Both the position numbers and the translations under genes were made by a program. From contig DHKK01000128.1 of assembly GCA_002404795.1 (NCBI GenBank), positions 1-25,356 of the forward strand: a DNA stretch of 25,356 nucleotides, read 5' to 3'. The notes beneath the pieces were generated by a model. It ran no database searches. It was not told the origin of the DNA and worked only from the letters and a program-made list of their open reading frames with translations. Below are positions 22,876 through 25,356 of the stretch, in pieces. Within the stretch, counting starts at the first letter, position 1; each line of letters begins with the position of its first letter. Source of the stretch: Clostridiales bacterium UBA4696 (GTDB lineage: Bacteria; Bacillota; Clostridia; Oscillospirales; Oscillospiraceae).

Positions 22876-23367
22876 ATGATCGGTCAGGTACTTTTGGAGG
22901 GGCTGGGCCTTGGCGTGCTGCTGGTCCTTGTCTGCGCGGCCGGCATCCGCAAGGGCGCGGTGGGGATGGTCCACCTCTATCACGCCGACGTGCAGGAACG
23001 CTGCGTCGAGCTGGGCCTTACGACCCACGAAGCCATCCGAAAAAACAGTCTGCGCTTCAAGTGCATCTGCATGCCGGGCTATATCGCCTACGTGCTGATC
23101 TGCGTGTACGCGGTCAACGGCGCGCGGGGCTTTCTGCCCGGCTTTTGGCAGCTGCTCGTCATTCTGTCGGTCATGAACGTGATCGACCGGTTCCTCATCG
23201 ACGACTGGTGGGTCGGCCATACCAAAGCCTGGACCATCCCCGGCACAGAGGACCTCAAGCCCTATATCACCGGCAAGGATAAGGCGCGCAAATGGCTCTT
23301 CGGCACCGCCGGGATGGCCGTGATCGCTGCGATCCTCGCGGGTGTCATGGCGCTGCTCGTGAGATGA
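22876..23367 (+). CDS. Conserved-looking membrane protein of unknown function
   Basis: I do not recognise a named family. The 163-residue product has an N-terminal hydrophobic segment (about 5-22) and two more around residues 62-105 (MPGYIAYVLICVYAVNG, then FWQLLVILSVMNVI). It has a C-terminal one (about 142-161). A loop after the first segment is rich in charged residues (YHADVQERCVELGLTTHEAIRKNS). A Trp-rich segment, RFLIDDWWVGHTKAW, is followed by IPGTEDLKPYI. That polar, aromatic centre could be a ligand or partner site. The ATG at 22876 follows AGGAGGAAACG. Upstream in-frame codons from 22831 have no ribosome-binding site. It is first in a three-gene operon, 13 bases before the methyltransferase. 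Confidence 0.8.
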   Translation: MIGQVLLEGLGLGVLLVLVCAAGIRKGAVGMVHLYHADVQERCVELGLTTHEAIRKNSLRFKCICMPGYIAYVLICVYAVNGARGFLPGFWQLLVILSVMNVIDRFLIDDWWVGHTKAWTIPGTEDLKPYITGKDKARKWLFGTAGMAVIAAILAGVMALLVR

Positions 23368-23380
23368 AAAGGAGGACCGC

Positions 23381-24076
23381 ATGGAACGAAAAGAAGCGAT
23401 CCGCAGCGCGTACCGTCTGACGGGCAGCAGCAGCTTTTACGACGGCATGATGACCTGCTCCACGCTGCCGGGCAGGCTGGTGTGCCGTCTGGTCTGGGAT
23501 ATGGATCAAGAGATGTGCAGCGAGTATCAGGAAAAAGCCCTGTCCGGCATCCCGGAGGACTTTTCCGGACGGCTGCTGGAGGTCCCGGTCGGGACGGGCA
23601 TCCTCACCATGCCGTTCTATCAGACGCTGCCCAAGGCAGAGGTCACCTGCCTCGATTACTCGCCGGACATGATGGCGCAGGCGAAGGAAAAGGCGGACCG
23701 GCTGGGACTGCAGAACGTCTCGTTCCGGCAGGGGGATGTGGGCGCGCTCCCGTTTGAGGACGGCAGCTTTGACGCACTGCTCTCGCTCAACGGCTTCCAC
23801 GCCTTCCCCGACAAGGAGGCGGCCTACCGCGAGACCTTCCGGGTGCTGCGCCCCGGCGGAACGTTCTGCGGCTGCTTTTACGTGTCGGGCGCGTGCCGGC
23901 GGACAGACCGGCTCATCCGGCGCGCGTATGAACCGATGAAATTCTTTACCCCGCCCTATGAGACGGTGGACAGCCTGCGGGCAAGACTGCAGGGGATGTA
24001 CAGCACGGTGCAGCTCGGCAATGTCCGGAGCATCGCGTGGTTCGTCTGCAGGAAGGGAGAGGAGCGGAACGTATGA
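23381..24076 (+). CDS. Class I SAM-dependent methyltransferase
   Basis: The 231-residue protein has the order of a UbiE/Methyltransf_11-type enzyme. Motif I is LLEVPVGTGILTMPFY (about 66-81) and the acidic residue after strand 2 is in VTCLDYSPDMM. FRQGDVGALPFEDGSFDALLSLNGFHAF covers motif II, and RVLRPGGTFCGCFYVSG the post-motif strand. The substrate cannot be read from the sequence. The N-terminal 60 residues contain a Tyr/Met-rich helix, as in methyltransferases acting on small lipophilic molecules. GGAGG is 5 bases before the ATG. The stop overlaps the following start by 4 bases, so the product probably works with its membrane neighbours. Confidence 0.9.
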   Translation: MERKEAIRSAYRLTGSSSFYDGMMTCSTLPGRLVCRLVWDMDQEMCSEYQEKALSGIPEDFSGRLLEVPVGTGILTMPFYQTLPKAEVTCLDYSPDMMAQAKEKADRLGLQNVSFRQGDVGALPFEDGSFDALLSLNGFHAFPDKEAAYRETFRVLRPGGTFCGCFYVSGACRRTDRLIRRAYEPMKFFTPPYETVDSLRARLQGMYSTVQLGNVRSIAWFVCRKGEERNV

Positions 24077-24789
24077 ACGAACAGCTGAGCCTGCGGCGCT
24101 ACCGCCGCGACTGTCTGATCGGCGCGCTTGGCGGCCTGCTGATGCTGGTGGGCGATCTTTGCCTGAGCGTCATTCCTGCGAGCGCGGGCGACAGCGGGCT
24201 GTTTCTGCGCGAGGCATACTTAAGCGGCGCGTATGAGCCGTGGCGGCTGCCGCTGCTGCTCGTGACGGGCCTCATTGGCATGGCGCTCGGCTTTTTTACC
24301 GTCCGCGCGTCGTATCAGCAGATCCGCCCGCAATACCGGAAGACGCGGCTGGCGGTCCTGATCGGCGGCGTCATGTATCTGGCCTCGGCCGGGGCCATCC
24401 ACGCGCTGATCGGCAGTCTCGCCGACTGGACGAGCGCGCTCGGCCCGGCCCTTGGCCGCGAACAGGCCTCGGCGCTCGTCATGGGGCAGTACGCCCGGAT
24501 CATGCCCGCCCTGCTGCCGGGCTACGCGGGGATGCTGCTGCTGATCTTCGGCAGCGCCTTCGCCGTGCTGACGAAAAAGACCATTCTGCCGCGCCGGATG
24601 CTGGCGTTTCACCTGATCATTGTGGAGCTGGTGCTTCTGCTGATCCCCGATGTGCGGCAGGCGCTGGGCGCGCGGGTGTCGACCTGGGACTTCGTCCTGA
24701 GCCAGGGCTCCGGCAACGCGGCGCTTGCAATCTGGATGCTGGCCAACGCGATCTGGGCGGGCCGGCAGATCAAACGGGAGGAGAACTAG
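24073..24789 (+). CDS. DUF6796-like multi-pass membrane protein
   Basis: The 238-residue protein has about six to seven hydrophobic segments. It starts with a basic stretch (RRYRRDC), then GALGGLLMLVGDLCLSVIPA. Other features are GAYEPWRLPLLLVTGLIGMALGFF, YLASAGAIHALIGSLADW and a late LIIVELVLLLIPDVRQALG helix. The pattern resembles DUF6796, a family of unknown role; this is recognition from memory. The ATG at 24073 overlaps the methyltransferase stop (ATGA) and follows GGAGAGGAGCGG. The upstream in-frame extension to 24037 is inside the methyltransferase. It is the last gene of the operon. Confidence 0.8.
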   Translation: MNEQLSLRRYRRDCLIGALGGLLMLVGDLCLSVIPASAGDSGLFLREAYLSGAYEPWRLPLLLVTGLIGMALGFFTVRASYQQIRPQYRKTRLAVLIGGVMYLASAGAIHALIGSLADWTSALGPALGREQASALVMGQYARIMPALLPGYAGMLLLIFGSAFAVLTKKTILPRRMLAFHLIIVELVLLLIPDVRQALGARVSTWDFVLSQGSGNAALAIWMLANAIWAGRQIKREEN

Positions 24790-24841
24790 TGTGAAAGTGA
24801 GTACCGGACCAGCACAGAGGAGAAAGGGCGCACAAAAACGT

Positions 24842-24868
24842 CCCTGCAAACAGACCGTTTTGCAAGGG
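24842..24868 (-). terminator. Terminator-like hairpin at the IS110 transposase 3' end
   Basis: On the minus strand, CCCTTGCAAAA and TTTGCAGGG form an imperfect stem (one bulged base) around CGGTCTG, followed by ACGTTTTTG. It lies about 20 bases past the transposase stop. It can end transposase transcription, or be part of the element's structured non-coding end. Confidence 0.5.
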
Positions 24869-24888
24869 CAGATTGTATTCACTCAGAG

Positions 24889-25356
24889 CTAAGCAACAGA
24901 TAATCCCTGCTTTTCAAGGAAGCGTGTAGCCTGTTTAATGGCTTTGGCGAGCTGTTGCTCCTTCAAATGTTCTGGCATATCGACTTTGTAGAGATCCACA
25001 GGATTCCACACTTCACCGGTGCAGAACATGGAATAAACAGCAGTCAGAATCATTCTGGCAATGGCAATAATAGCCCGTTTCTTACCTCTGCGTTTTGCAA
25101 TTCGCTCATATTTCAGCTTGTAGTAAGGATGATCGTTGTCATTTACCGCAGCGTGAGCGACTTGTACCAAAGCCGGCTTCAGGTATACACCGGCACGGGA
25201 AATCCGCACAGACTTCTTTTTCCCGGCAGATTCATTGTTGCCGGGTGTCAGGCCAGCCCAACAGCAAAGCCGTTTTGAGGAGCCAAACTGGCTCATATCC
25301 GTGCCGATTTCAGAGATGATGGTAATTGCAGACCTGCGGTCAATACCCGGAATGGT
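24889..25356 (-). CDS. IS110 family transposase, C-terminal part (5' end outside window)
   Basis: The leftward reading frame is open from the window edge to a TAG at 24889-24891, giving 155 residues of C-terminal sequence. It begins TIPGIDRRSAITIISEIGTDMSQFGSSKRL, continues CCWAGLTPGNNESAGKKKS and has VRISRAGVYLKPALVQVAHAAV. This is the Transposase_20 region of IS110 elements, carrying the helix-hairpin-helix-like IPGI start. A Lys/Arg-rich segment (KYERIAKRRGKKRAI) and a helical tail follow. IS110 enzymes pair a RuvC-like DEDD domain, absent here, with this domain and use a bridge RNA to choose targets. Base composition is clearly less GC-rich than the genes to the left, as expected for a mobile element. 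No frameshift is visible. Confidence 0.9.
   Translation of the reverse strand, partial: TIPGIDRRSAITIISEIGTDMSQFGSSKRLCCWAGLTPGNNESAGKKKSVRISRAGVYLKPALVQVAHAAVNDNDHPYYKLKYERIAKRRGKKRAIIAIARMILTAVYSMFCTGEVWNPVDLYKVDMPEHLKEQQLAKAIKQATRFLEKQGLSVA

Larger units (their letters stand above)
24790..25356 (-). mobile_element. IS110-family insertion sequence, transposase 3' side (partial)
   Basis: The element comprises the partial transposase and a non-coding end of at most about 99 bases before the DUF6796-like gene. The precise boundary is unclear because IS110 elements usually lack long terminal inverted repeats and make no target duplication. The drop in GC content becomes visible from about 24850, so the true end is probably between 24790 and 24860. 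Confidence 0.6.

Noticed and set aside
1..25356. CRISPR arrays, tRNA or rRNA genes, prophage or toxin-antitoxin genes
   Set aside because: I looked for regular repeats, cloverleaf-like sequences and typical small gene pairs and found none.

Overview
The window is GC-rich chromosomal DNA whose proteins, sigma-A-type promoters, strong Shine-Dalgarno sites and three lipoprotein signals (lipobox Cys) point to a Gram-positive anaerobe. An Oscillospiraceae-like gut Clostridia member is my best guess; this is an inference from gene content and style, not a database result. Coding density is high and nearly everything belongs to four operons.

Region 1 (1-1153): a short interspersed palindromic repeat, then a leftward DUF368/PopT-type undecaprenyl-phosphate translocase gene with its own promoter. 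Region 2 (1236-18623): a sigma-A promoter, a cobalamin riboswitch, a leader terminator, and sixteen closely packed rightward genes. The first five form an envelope module: a membrane-anchored CbiK-like chelatase lipoprotein, a two-domain NEAT-like lipoprotein, and a FecB/BtuF-FecCD-ATPase importer. The next eleven encode most of the anaerobic corrin pathway: cbiL, cbiA, cbiC, cbiD, cbiF, cbiG, cbiH, a cbiJ-cbiE-cbiT fusion, cbiB, cobD and cobQ/cbiP. I see no internal terminator, so one B12-sensing leader may control uptake and synthesis together. The operon ends at a bidirectional terminator.

Region 3 (18649-19493): a leftward ZIP-family metal transporter whose predicted transcription start lies in a perfect 18-bp palindrome. 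Region 4 (19554-22652): a TSUP-family exporter followed closely by an alkylation-repair set (AdaA-type sensor, AlkA-type glycosylase, Ogt) and an HD hydrolase. Region 5 (22706-24789): a promoter, a second copy of the ZIP-type palindrome, then an unrecognised membrane protein, a SAM methyltransferase and a DUF6796-like membrane protein. Region 6 (24842-25356): the 3' part of an IS110-family transposase, cut by the window edge and visibly less GC-rich.

The best leads for something undescribed are the riboswitch-controlled envelope module with an extracytoplasmic chelatase homologue, and the matching GGTTA-N8-TAACC palindromes in front of the ZIP gene and the unknown three-gene operon.
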